Source of the DNA: Ignavibacteria bacterium
GTDB taxonomy: Bacteria; Bacteroidota; Ignavibacteria; Tepidaquicellales; OLB5
DNA length: 39,482 nucleotides
NCBI GenBank assembly: GCA_026417195.1
Contig: JAOADS010000002.1
Location: 1-39,482 of the forward strand
Direction of reading: 5' to 3'
This document shows, piece after piece, positions 1-8,314 of this stretch. How positions within the stretch are numbered: the stretch's first letter is position 1; every line of letters starts with the position of its first letter. The notes beneath the pieces are model-generated. The model saw only the letters and a program-made list of their open reading frames with translations. It made no database searches and had not been told where the DNA came from. The translations under genes were made by a program, and so were the position numbers.

Positions 1-593
1 TTCTTATTCCGACCTATGTGCTAATAAACGGAGGAACTGAGAACGGTCCGAATATAATTTTCGGTCCGGCTGTGAGCAAAGGCTATGGTTTTACGAAAGG
101 TATTGATGTATCAGTTCAAAAGAAACTCACAGGAAGCGGATTCTACGGTATGCTGAATTATTCTTTGATGGATAGCAGGGTCAGCGGACTCAGAGGCGGA
201 GAAAAACCGGGGAGTTTCGATTACAGACACAACATGACTCTGATAGCCGGATATCAGATATCGGATAACTGGATGATAGGTTTTAAATTCCGTTACACAA
301 CGGGAAGGCCTTATACTCCGTTCAATATAGAACGTTCTGTCATAGCAGGAAGAGGTGTGGCGGATTTTGAAAAATTCAATGAGGCAAGGTATAAGGATTA
401 TAACAGATTTGATTTAAGGATAGACAAGAAATGGAATTTTAAAAGAATGAGTATAGTGTCATACATTGAACTTCAGAATCTGTTTAACACTGAAAACGTT
501 TATCAGTATTTCTGGAATGAGTATAAGAATGAACTTGGAACGATTTACCAGTGGAAGTTTCTGCCTGTAGGGGGAATAAGTATTCAGTTCTGA
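1..593 (+). CDS. TonB-dependent receptor, C-terminal part (5' truncated)
   Basis: The reading frame is open from the window edge (first full codon at base 3) and ends with TGA at 591-593, so only about the last 196 residues are present. It shows the tail of an outer-membrane beta-barrel: alternating polar/aromatic strands, a GSFDYRHNMTL segment, a TTGRPYTPFN turn that is typical of TonB-dependent receptors near the end of the barrel, a strand with IELQNLFNTENVY, and a terminal GISIQF ending in Phe as needed for BAM recognition. The family imports siderophores, vitamins or oligosaccharides through the outer membrane with TonB energy. The plug domain and substrate-defining part lie outside the window, so the substrate cannot be told. 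Confidence 0.85.
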   Translation, partial: LIPTYVLINGGTENGPNIIFGPAVSKGYGFTKGIDVSVQKKLTGSGFYGMLNYSLMDSRVSGLRGGEKPGSFDYRHNMTLIAGYQISDNWMIGFKFRYTTGRPYTPFNIERSVIAGRGVADFEKFNEARYKDYNRFDLRIDKKWNFKRMSIVSYIELQNLFNTENVYQYFWNEYKNELGTIYQWKFLPVGGISIQF

Positions 594-769
594 AACAATT
601 CTATCCGCCTCACTTTTAACGTTATCTATACTCACTTCTGGGTAATTTCAAAATTAATGGATTTGGATAATGATTCTCATTTTAGGCATGTGATAATTTT
701 GTATAGCTTTAAACAACATGAGATAGACTCTGCTTAAATTCATTATAAAATTCAAAGGAGGTAATTTAA

Positions 770-856
770 ATGGAAATATTATTAATATTAGGCTTTTCAA
801 TGTTCGGTCTGTTGCCATTTCTGGCTGAAGGTGTGAGGATATATCTTTCAAAGTAA
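770..856 (+). CDS. 28-aa hydrophobic small protein (predicted single-TM peptide)
   Basis: A 28-codon ORF starts with ATG at 770-772 and ends with TAA at 854-856. A near-perfect Shine-Dalgarno AAAGGAGG at 754-761 lies 8 bases upstream of the ATG, much stronger than for most genes in this window. The peptide begins MEILLILGFSMFGLLPF, a hydrophobic stretch long enough to span a membrane, followed by a short charged tail ending VRIYLSK. A clean intrinsic terminator follows at 895-923, so the ORF could be a self-contained transcription unit. No family is recognised. It may be a small inner-membrane peptide; it could also be a leader peptide, but nothing downstream is placed to be attenuated. Function unknown. 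Confidence 0.55.
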   Translation: MEILLILGFSMFGLLPFLAEGVRIYLSK

Positions 857-894
857 GTTAAGCATTAACCCCCTTCAGAATCTGATACTATGTG

Positions 895-923
895 AAAAAC
901 CCGCAAGAAAAGCGGGTTTTTTT
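895..923 (+). terminator. Intrinsic terminator after the 28-aa ORF
   Basis: CCCGC (900-904) and GCGGG (912-916) form a stem with a 7-base AAGAAAA loop. The stem is flanked by A5 (895-899) and followed by T7 (917-923), so it can extend by A-T pairs. This is a standard rho-independent terminator 38 bases after the small ORF stop. Confidence 0.85.
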
Positions 924-1153
924 ATTTAATCTCTACCGTTTTTAGGTTAGTATTTAATTAGGTAAATATTATAACCATCTGTCGTTATCTTTAGGGATGG
1001 CAATGATTTTTAATAATAAGGCTATTTCTGATTGTTTAAGTTTATCACACAGGATTATTTTTGTATCACAAATTTAGTAGGGGATCTTATAGCAGAACGA
1101 TTTAAATCTGTTAAATGTTAAATTAATCATTAATCGAGAAAGGAAACAAATTT
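924..1153 (+). promoter_or_regulatory. Intergenic region with possible Bacteroidota-type promoter for the CocE-type gene
   Basis: No gene is seen here. TATTTTTG at 1056-1063 fits the Bacteroidota -7 consensus TAnnTTTG, and ATTG at 1031-1034 lies 21 bases upstream, near the expected place for the -33 TTTG element. This would start transcription roughly 80 bases before the ATG at 1154. A purine-rich GAGAAAGGAA just upstream of the start can serve as a ribosome binding site. In AT-rich DNA such boxes occur by chance, so this is only a candidate. Confidence 0.25.
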
Positions 1154-3199
1154 ATGATGTATGCTATAAGAATTCCGGTTTCATTCAGACATCTTTTCTG
1201 TGTAGCTTTAATACTTTTAACCTCACTTCTTACTTTAACCACGAATTCTCAGGAAAGAAGAGTCCTTGGTAAACCTAAAGGATTAAATTCCTGGAAACCT
1301 TCGTTTCTTTTACCATCTCCTTACGGACTGCAGACGCTTGACTCAGTAGTCCGCACAGACTTCACAATTACTTTGAGGGATGGAGTTCAGATTGATGCTC
1401 TGAAATATGTTCCGGTCAGACAGAATCCTCCGGCTGGCGGATACCTTACCGTTATAATGCACCACGGTTACGGAGACAATAAAGAAACTTTAGCAGAGTT
1501 TTGCAGGTTACAGGCTCAGTATGGTTATTATACTATGACGTTTTCTGTAAGAGGTCAGGGGAATTCAGGTGGTTTATCTAATCTCATAAGCACACTTGAA
1601 GCAGATGACTTAATAGAAATTGTAAACTGGGTTAAAGCTGATTCAGTAAATGGCTCTAATCCTTCAAGAATACTTATTATGGGTGGCTCTCAGGGTGGTG
1701 CTGTACCTATGATAGCAGCTGCAAGGGGCTTACAGGTTGCTGCCATCATTAACTCGGTTGCTCCACCGGATTTTGCATCAAGCTGGATTGAGAACGGCTC
1801 AATAAAAACTACGCTTCTCTGGACTGTAGAATATACACCTGATACAGCAAGATATAATTCACTTGTTGACAGAATGAGCGACTGGATTTATGCTGATACG
1901 AAACCTTACTGGGATAGCCTTGCTCATTATCTGCCACAGGGCAGGGATTTTGTAAACCTTCTACCAAATATAACGATTCCTGTACTGGTTGAAGCTGCAT
2001 GGCAGGATAAGTTTTTCAACGCTGACGGATGGATGCTTCACATAGATAAAATTACAAATGCTCCTATGACCTCCTATTTAGGTGCGGTTCAGGGTCACGG
2101 AGCAGATCATTCACCTACAGAGGATATCTGGCACATGGAGTGGTTCAATAACTGGTTCTATGAATGGCTTTGGGATATAAGGACTCCTATTATGAGTCAG
2201 GCTAAATATCAGTATGCTTCCACTACTTTCCCAGTAGTTAACGGAAGGTGGTTTACGTTTGTTCATGACAGTTCACACGCTCTCTTAAGGAATATATCAA
2301 CTCCTATGAGGTTATATTTCAAAAGGAATGGAGTTCTGGGAACAACTCCTCAGACAGGAAACCATACGAGGGTTGTTAAGAATTCTGTAACAAGCGGTTA
2401 CACACTACAGCAGGCTATTTATGATGAATTCAAAGGACCTAATTTCAACGCAAAATTCAGGGTCGATACTACAGCAGTGTTTACTTCAAGTCCTCTCACT
2501 ACTGACCTCAAGTGGCTTGGAGCTCCCGTTGTAAGTGTTAATTACAAATCTAGTGCCAATACTTTTATGCAGCTGAATTATCAGATTTATGAAGTGTTAC
2601 CTTCTGGAGAGAAGAGATTTGTAAACAGAGCCAATTTCACCGACAGAAACTATGTCAGGAATTCTGTTCGTTGTGTTACCTTCAGAGGACATGCTCATTC
2701 CCATATTTTTAAAGCCGGAAGCAGGATACAAATAATAATTACCAATCTTGACAGGGCTCACACTGATTACGAATTCTTTGAAACCAATCCGTTTGTCTTG
2801 CCTGTAATGAAAAACGGAAATCATACTATAAGTCTGAATTCATTCTCATATATAGATTTTCCGATTGTCAATGCCAGCAGTTCACCTGTCAGCCTTCTCT
2901 TTCAGGATGAGATGACGGAGAATACCCTACAGCCTGAAAGATTTTCATTAAGCCAGAATTATCCTAATCCTTTCAATCCTTCTACTATGATTGAGTATTC
3001 TATAGCTAAGGCTGAGAAAGTCGAACTTAAAGTTTACGACTTGCTTGGTAGGGAAGTAGCTACTCTTGTTAATGAAATTCAAGCTCCCGGTTCATATAAC
3101 GTTACATTTAATGCAAAAAATCTTTCAAGCGGAGTATATTTTTACAGGTTGACAGCAGGAGGTTTTACAGATATTAAGAGAATGGTTCTTGTGAAGTAA
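1154..3199 (+). CDS. Secreted CocE/NonD-type alpha/beta hydrolase with T9SS sorting domain
   Basis: A 681-aa protein with an N-terminal signal peptide (hydrophobic residues about 15-30, then TNSQ). Residues about 65-330 are an alpha/beta-hydrolase core of the X-Pro dipeptidyl-peptidase/cocaine-esterase group: oxyanion region HHGYGDN, SVRGQGNSGG, nucleophile elbow GGSQGG with Ser179, likely acid Asp285 in AAWQDKFFN, and a His in GHGADHS (315 or 319). A beta-rich domain (about 370-575) matches the jelly-roll C-terminal domain of this family. Residues about 592-681 are a type A T9SS sorting domain starting LSQNYPNPFNPST and containing VYDLLGREVATL, so the enzyme should be exported through the outer membrane and cleaved or anchored at the surface. 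The substrate may be a peptide, an ester or an acylated compound; the sequence does not decide. A terminator follows at 3221. Confidence 0.85.
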   Translation: MMYAIRIPVSFRHLFCVALILLTSLLTLTTNSQERRVLGKPKGLNSWKPSFLLPSPYGLQTLDSVVRTDFTITLRDGVQIDALKYVPVRQNPPAGGYLTVIMHHGYGDNKETLAEFCRLQAQYGYYTMTFSVRGQGNSGGLSNLISTLEADDLIEIVNWVKADSVNGSNPSRILIMGGSQGGAVPMIAAARGLQVAAIINSVAPPDFASSWIENGSIKTTLLWTVEYTPDTARYNSLVDRMSDWIYADTKPYWDSLAHYLPQGRDFVNLLPNITIPVLVEAAWQDKFFNADGWMLHIDKITNAPMTSYLGAVQGHGADHSPTEDIWHMEWFNNWFYEWLWDIRTPIMSQAKYQYASTTFPVVNGRWFTFVHDSSHALLRNISTPMRLYFKRNGVLGTTPQTGNHTRVVKNSVTSGYTLQQAIYDEFKGPNFNAKFRVDTTAVFTSSPLTTDLKWLGAPVVSVNYKSSANTFMQLNYQIYEVLPSGEKRFVNRANFTDRNYVRNSVRCVTFRGHAHSHIFKAGSRIQIIITNLDRAHTDYEFFETNPFVLPVMKNGNHTISLNSFSYIDFPIVNASSSPVSLLFQDEMTENTLQPERFSLSQNYPNPFNPSTMIEYSIAKAEKVELKVYDLLGREVATLVNEIQAPGSYNVTFNAKNLSSGVYFYRLTAGGFTDIKRMVLVK

Positions 3200-3220
3200 C
3201 AAGGTTTGTTAAACCAGATT

Positions 3221-3252
3221 AAAATCCCGCAAGAGATTGCGGGATTTTTTTT
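3221..3252 (+). terminator. Intrinsic terminator after the CocE-type hydrolase
   Basis: AAAATCCCGC (3221-3230) pairs perfectly with GCGGGATTTT (3239-3248) around an 8-base loop, with T8 at 3245-3252. It sits 21 bases after the hydrolase stop and separates it from the downstream dehydratase gene. Confidence 0.9.
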
Positions 3253-3293
3253 GGTTAGATATTTTTTTGATTATTGTTAATTTTGTTACTCTA

Positions 3294-3578
3294 ATGGATA
3301 AATTAACTCCGGAACAAATAAACGAAGCACTTAAATCTTTGCCGGGCTGGTTTTACAAGGACGGTTCCATCAGGAAAGTTTTTAAAACAAAAAGCTATCC
3401 GGCTACCATGGGGTTTGTAACTTCACTTGGAGGAATATGCCAGAAGATGAATCATCACCCGGATTATGTTATTATGAAATACAAGGAAGTGGAAGTATCT
3501 TTCTCAACACATAGTGCAGGTGGAATTACACAAAAAGATATTGAAGTGGCTGAAGAGCTTGAAAAGGTACCTGTTTAA
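3294..3578 (+). CDS. phhB: Pterin-4a-carbinolamine dehydratase
   Basis: A 94-aa protein if started at ATG 3294 (MDKLTPEQ); an in-frame upstream ATG at 3237 lies inside the terminator stem and would add a hydrophobic tail foreign to the family, so the later start was chosen. The length is typical. The signature is visible: LPGWFYKDGSIRKVF near the N-terminus, then NHHPDY with His54-His55-Pro56, His73 in STHSAGGIT and Asp82, fitting the PCD active-site pattern. The enzyme dehydrates 4a-hydroxytetrahydropterin formed by aromatic amino acid hydroxylases and so helps regenerate the cofactor. In many bacteria without such a hydroxylase its role is unclear. No hydroxylase gene is in the window. Confidence 0.9.
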   Translation: MDKLTPEQINEALKSLPGWFYKDGSIRKVFKTKSYPATMGFVTSLGGICQKMNHHPDYVIMKYKEVEVSFSTHSAGGITQKDIEVAEELEKVPV

Positions 3579-3700
3579 ATCTACTCTTTATCGGATTTCT
3601 TTTTATTCTAAAATGAATTATGTTGAAAAGATCGGACTTCAAACTTACATTTAAGTACCAGGGAAGCACTTCTACTTTTTAGAAATCTTCATTTAAAATT

Positions 3701-6007
3701 ATGAGGCTTAAAACAATTCTTCTAGTTTCTTTGTCTTTTATTTCCTGTTCGGCATTTAATGTTTTCACCCAACAGAAGTGGGAAATTTATACTTCTTTTC
3801 GTGAAGTTAAATCAGTATCTCTTCAGGGTAACAAAGTGTGGGCAGCTTCGACAGGTGGTTTGTTTTCATTTGATTATACCAATCCTTCAGCTACAATTTC
3901 CAAACTTACTTCTCTGGATGGTCTTCAGTCAAATGATCTCAGCTCTGTTACAGTAAGTATGGATGGCAGAGTCTGGGCCGGTGCTTCTGACGGTTCAATA
4001 AGTGTATATAACCCCGCTACAGGAGTCTGGAGACAGATTTCTGATATCAGGGCATCTGCAGAACCTTCAAGGAGAATAAATGCATTCTATCAGTATAATA
4101 ATCTGATGTTTTTCTCTACAGAGTTCTGTATAGTTAAGTTTAGTATTCCTCAGTTTCAGTTTGTGGATCAACCATACATCTCTCTCGGACCATTACTCCC
4201 GATAAAATCTCCCGTTTATGATATACTTGTTTTAAACGACACAATATGGGCAGCAACTAAAAACGGAATAGCTTACGCTAATATAAATACTAATCTGCCT
4301 ATACAGTCAAACTGGAGAAATTACACAACAAATAACTCTGTGCTGAACAGAAATCTTATTAACTGTATAGAGAAATTTTCCGGCGCCATTTATTTCGGAA
4401 CTGATAGCGGTATGGTAAGATATGAGAATGCAACATTAGTTAAATATGAACCTCTTGTTAACGGGCAGCCATTTACCGATCCGGTTTACAGGATGACTGT
4501 TGTCGGAAATGATTTTTACTTTTCAGCCTATAATAATTTAGATGGATATAAGGTAAACTTCAGAATATTTAAAGTTAGTTCATCTAATATTAATCTGGCA
4601 GAACTTGTTTATACAGGTCTTGAAGTTAATTCAATGGAATCCGATGCTCAGGGAGATTTAATTTTAGGTACTGCCGGAAACGGAGTTGATATATTCAGAA
4701 ACGGACAGAATAATTTCATCATACCAAATGGTCCAAACTCAAATGTCTTCCAGGATATGTCTATTGATATAAATGGCGATCTCTGGGCTGTTTCCGGAGG
4801 TGTGAATGCCGGTATATATAAATTTGATGTTGAAAGTAAGACATGGAAGAATTACTCAACAGAACAATATCCGTGGATGAGGGGCAATGACTTCAGGCAT
4901 ATTTACGGATCAAAGTTTAACAATACAGTATGGGCCGGAGGATTCGGAACTGGTTTGTTAAGGATCTCAGGTGACAGCTTAACACTCTTTAATAATGAAA
5001 ACTCATGTCTTCAGCCATTTGAGGGTAACTTTACTTTAGCAGAAGGAATAGAAGAGGATAATTCGGGGAATCTGTGGGTGATCAACAGGGCATCTATAGT
5101 ACCGATAGTTAAATTTATCCCGGAACCATGTTTAGCTTACCCTACACCCCAGAATCAGACAGTTACAACAATGATATATATGGCTATAGATAAGTTCAGA
5201 ACTAAATGGATGACATTGCCTCCGGATCTTCCCAACAGTCCGAGAGGCGTAGTTTATTTTAATGAAAACATAAACCCGCAGGGAGCTATTATTTCACCTG
5301 CTCAGCTTGGGGCAAACATAGGTACTGCAAATCATGTAGTGGTTGACAGAAACGGCGAGGTTTGGGTTGCTACAGATAACGGAATATCCATAATAAGAAA
5401 TCCTCAGCAGGTTATTAATAATCCGGGCAGTATTCCCTTTACGGAGAAGATGAGGATAATAGAAGGCGGATTAAGTACTCCTCTTACAGAAAATGTTCAG
5501 TTTGTAGCAGTAGATGCATTGAATAATAAATGGATCGGCACGGTTTCTTCAGGACTTTTATATGTTTCTCCAGATGGTTCGACATTACTTGCAAGATATA
5601 ACGTTTCAAATTCGCCTTTGACTGACAACAGAATACTTTCAATTATTGTATCACCTAAAACAGGTGTAGCATATTTCGGCACACAGAAAGGTTTGGTTTC
5701 ATTACAAACCATAGCTGTTGAACCACTTTCAGAATGTGGTAAAATTACTGCCGGCCCAAATCCTTTTGAAATACCAGGCAATACAACTTTAAAAATAGAC
5801 GGACTTGTAGCTGAATCAACAGTTAAAATTCTCTCTGTCAGCGGCACTTTAGTTGCAGAATTTCAGAGTCCGGGAGGCAGAATAGCTGAATGGGATGGCA
5901 GGGATATGAACGGTAACTACGTTTCAAGCGGAGTTTATATTATTGCCGGCTACAATAAAGATGCCAGCAAGGTTTGTACAGGCAAGGTTGCCGTAATAAG
6001 GAAATAG
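3701..6007 (+). CDS. PorZ-like two-propeller protein with C-terminal T9SS-type domain
   Basis: A 768-aa exported protein starting MRLKTILLVSLSF with a signal peptide ending near residue 24; a Cys at residue 16 makes a lipoprotein signal conceivable but the -3 Phe is unusual. The rest is built of propeller blades such as GNKVWAASTGGLFSFD, DGRVWAGASDGSISVY, NDTIWAATKNGIAYA and GEVWVATDNGISII. The last 90 residues (679-768) have the AGPNPFEIPG...VKILSVSGTLV...DGRDMNGNYVSSGVYI pattern of a T9SS/FlgD-like Ig module. Length, opening motif WEIYTSFREVKSV and order of parts match PorZ (776 aa in Porphyromonas), a T9SS attachment-complex protein that delivers A-LPS to the sortase PorU. Generic propeller T9SS cargo is the alternative. 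No other por genes are here. Confidence 0.6.
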   Translation: MRLKTILLVSLSFISCSAFNVFTQQKWEIYTSFREVKSVSLQGNKVWAASTGGLFSFDYTNPSATISKLTSLDGLQSNDLSSVTVSMDGRVWAGASDGSISVYNPATGVWRQISDIRASAEPSRRINAFYQYNNLMFFSTEFCIVKFSIPQFQFVDQPYISLGPLLPIKSPVYDILVLNDTIWAATKNGIAYANINTNLPIQSNWRNYTTNNSVLNRNLINCIEKFSGAIYFGTDSGMVRYENATLVKYEPLVNGQPFTDPVYRMTVVGNDFYFSAYNNLDGYKVNFRIFKVSSSNINLAELVYTGLEVNSMESDAQGDLILGTAGNGVDIFRNGQNNFIIPNGPNSNVFQDMSIDINGDLWAVSGGVNAGIYKFDVESKTWKNYSTEQYPWMRGNDFRHIYGSKFNNTVWAGGFGTGLLRISGDSLTLFNNENSCLQPFEGNFTLAEGIEEDNSGNLWVINRASIVPIVKFIPEPCLAYPTPQNQTVTTMIYMAIDKFRTKWMTLPPDLPNSPRGVVYFNENINPQGAIISPAQLGANIGTANHVVVDRNGEVWVATDNGISIIRNPQQVINNPGSIPFTEKMRIIEGGLSTPLTENVQFVAVDALNNKWIGTVSSGLLYVSPDGSTLLARYNVSNSPLTDNRILSIIVSPKTGVAYFGTQKGLVSLQTIAVEPLSECGKITAGPNPFEIPGNTTLKIDGLVAESTVKILSVSGTLVAEFQSPGGRIAEWDGRDMNGNYVSSGVYIIAGYNKDASKVCTGKVAVIRK

Positions 6008-6078
6008 ATTCTTTTCAGCAGACCATATGTCTGTTTTGACCTATCAGATTGAAGATGTTTACCTCATTTCAATAAGTT

Positions 6079-7545
6079 GTGATAAATAAAGATCATATTT
6101 TATATCTGTGTATTTCTGCAATCGGAATCCTGTATCTTTCCCAGTTAATACAAAAGTTTGAATATTCTGCAGACGATACATTTATTTATCTTCAGTATGC
6201 ACGGAATGTAGTTTCAGGAAACGGATTTTCCTTCAACCCGGGTGAACCCAGTTACGGTGTAACGAGTCCTCTCTGGGTTTTTATCCTGACATTCGCATAT
6301 TTTTTAAATGTAAATCCGTTCTGGTTTGCAAAATCAGCTGATCTTTTATTTGCAGTTTTATCGTGCATTATGTTCTTCCGGCTCACGGGATTTTTTTTCC
6401 GCAACGATATTTACTTACGTTCAGCTGCAATGCTGATGTTCTGTCTTAATCCATGGTTTGTCAGGTGGACTTTTACAGGCATGGAAACGAGTCTGGCTGT
6501 TTTTCTGGTAATCAGTATTTTTTACTTTTATTATTCAGAAAGATTTGATTTCATGTTCTTCCTACTTGGTCTGGTTTTTCTTGTAAGACCTGAAACATTT
6601 GTTCTTACAATCATACTTGCTTTATTTGTTTTCTTCAGAAAAATATCAGAATCAAAATTCAGTCCCCGTGAAGTTCTCTTATGGGGTATTTTGTTTGCAA
6701 CATCAGTTCTGCCGTTTCTCATTTATGCAAAGTTTAGTTTCGGGACGATAATTCCAAACACGGCATCAGGCAAGTCAACATTTACTTTCAGTTTCAATAC
6801 CATAGTGAATCAGTTATGGCATATTTTGAAAACTCTTGCAGGTGCTTCACTTCCCGAACTGCTGCTTTCTATGGTTTTCCTTCTTTTTGCGATTCAAAAA
6901 AGAAATACACTGAAAACGCTGTCTCTTATGTTCTGGATATCTGGTCTTGTTTTTTTATATGTTATTACAGATGCTGACGTGATTTCAAGATATCTGCTCG
7001 TTATTTCTCCTTTTTTAATAATACTTGGACTTAATACGGTATTAATTTCCGGGGATTTCCGTTACAAGCTGGGGATAATAGTAATTATTTGTTCTTGAGT
7101 GTATTCACAGTTTGTGTTTTATAAATTTGTCAAACCCAGTACAGATGATTTTACAGCAGGGTTGAATGAATGTTTCAAGCCTTTAGGGATTTGGATAAGA
7201 GAAAACACTCCACAGAACAGCAGGATTTTTCTTAATGATGTGGGGGTAGTAGGTTATTATTCACAGAGATATATAATAGATGCAGCTGCATTAATTAACA
7301 GAGATCTGAATCTGAACAGGAAAATAATGAGCTTTGAACTTGAAAAGAGAGCATATCCGCACAAAATGTTGGATGAGGTTGTGGCAGATTATATAATTGA
7401 ACGGGATGTAAACGAAGAAAATGTTTTACAGGAATCAGGAAATTACAGATTTGAATTAAAATTAATTAAAAAATTTCCAAGTCTGGGAATACGGGATTCT
7501 TCACCACGATACTATAAACTCTATAAAGTAATAAAAAAGAATTAA
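6079..7545 (+). pseudogene. GT-C-like polytopic membrane glycosyltransferase, interrupted by in-frame TGA (paralog A)
   Basis: From GTG 6079 the frame runs to a TGA at 7096-7098 (339 aa) and continues open from GTG 7099 to TAA 7543-7545 (148 aa). Joined, the 487-residue product aligns along its length with the intact 484-aa protein at 8315: both share DD-T-IYL (Asp32-Asp33), NGFSFN-GEPSYGVTS, FTGMETSLA, PNT-SGK, and, past the TGA, the FTAG and YIIDAAALINRDL motifs. The TGA falls where the paralog has Phe, in the last predicted membrane segment. About ten hydrophobic helices and the acidic pair in the first outer loop suggest a GT-C enzyme using a polyprenyl-phosphate sugar donor. TGA is an ordinary stop elsewhere in the window, so this is a damaged gene, a sequencing error, or a two-part protein restarted at the adjacent GTG. 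Confidence 0.65.
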
Positions 7546-8310
7546 ATGTTGGTAATACCTGTAATTGATATAAAAAACGGTAAGTCCGTAAGAACTGTTG
7601 AAGGACTTGAAGATAAGACTATTTATTATTCGGAAAGTCCTATCAATCTGGCTAGGCTTTTAAGAAAGGAAAACGCTAAGGTAATACATATTACAGATCT
7701 TGATGGAGCATATTACGGAGTAAGGAAAAATGATACGATTATCAGTGAAATTACGAGTTCAGTAGGAGTTCCGGTTCAGTTAGGAGGTGGAATAAGAAGC
7801 TATGAAACTGCAAGCAGATTACTGGGAGAACTCGGTGTTTACAGAATTGTAATAGGTACATCAGCCATAGACAATATTGATCTGATTCAACGTCTGCTTG
7901 AAGATTTCGGTAAAAATAAAATAGTAATCAGTGTTGATGCAAGAAATGGCTATGTTACAAAAGACGGATGGAGTAATTTAACAAATATAAAAGCAGTGGA
8001 TTTTGCCCTTGGTATGAAATCGCTTGGAGTTGAAAGAATAATTTATCAGGACGTTTCTAGAGTCGGTTCTTTAACCGGACCTGATATAGAAGGCACCAAA
8101 GAAATTGCCGTACAAACCGGACTTAAAGTAACGGCAGCAGGCGGAGTGTCCGGATATAAGGATCTCAAGGCACTATTGGAGCTTGAAAAATACGGCGTTG
8201 ATTCAGTTATGATGAGCAGGGCACTTTATGAAAACAGATTTCCCTGTCAGGCGATATGGCGTGAACAGGAGAAAATTGATACTTCGCTTGATCTTCCGGA
8301 GATAAAATAG
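7546..8310 (+). CDS. hisA: HisA-like phosphoribosylformimino-AICAR-ribotide isomerase
   Basis: A 254-aa (beta/alpha)8 barrel protein whose ATG directly abuts the TAA of the preceding gene. HisA landmarks are IPVIDI with the N-terminal catalytic Asp8, DLDGA at 51-55, QLGGGIRS at 78-85, VSVDARNG with the second catalytic Asp131, GW at 141-142, AAGGVSG and a final ALYENRF. HisA opens the ring of ProFAR in the fourth step of histidine biosynthesis. Oddities: the usual RDG(T/M)L before the GPN/GPD loop reads SRVGSLTGPD, replacing the conserved Asp by Val173, and the phosphate-binding Gly before ALY is replaced (MMSRALY). It is not in a his operon but between two GT-C-like paralogs. It may be a working divergent HisA or a barrel recruited to another sugar-phosphate reaction. 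Confidence 0.75.
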   Translation: MLVIPVIDIKNGKSVRTVEGLEDKTIYYSESPINLARLLRKENAKVIHITDLDGAYYGVRKNDTIISEITSSVGVPVQLGGGIRSYETASRLLGELGVYRIVIGTSAIDNIDLIQRLLEDFGKNKIVISVDARNGYVTKDGWSNLTNIKAVDFALGMKSLGVERIIYQDVSRVGSLTGPDIEGTKEIAVQTGLKVTAAGGVSGYKDLKALLELEKYGVDSVMMSRALYENRFPCQAIWREQEKIDTSLDLPEIK

Positions 8311-8314
8311 AGCC

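Noticed and set aside
594..769. Promoter or RNA element between the TonB-receptor end and the small ORF
   Set aside because: A TAATTTTG box at 694-701 fits a -7 element, but no -33 partner stands at the right distance, so it is not called.
654..851. 65-aa minus-strand ORF opposite the small membrane-peptide gene
   Set aside because: No ribosome binding site, no motif, and it covers the plus-strand Shine-Dalgarno and small ORF that are better supported.
3237..3293. Upstream ATG for the carbinolamine dehydratase
   Set aside because: It lies within the terminator stem and would add a hydrophobic extension that is foreign to the family.
7096..7098. Selenocysteine or recoded TGA in the GT-C gene
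   Set aside because: The paralog has Phe here, no SECIS-like hairpin was seen just after it, and TGA is a normal stop for other genes in the window.
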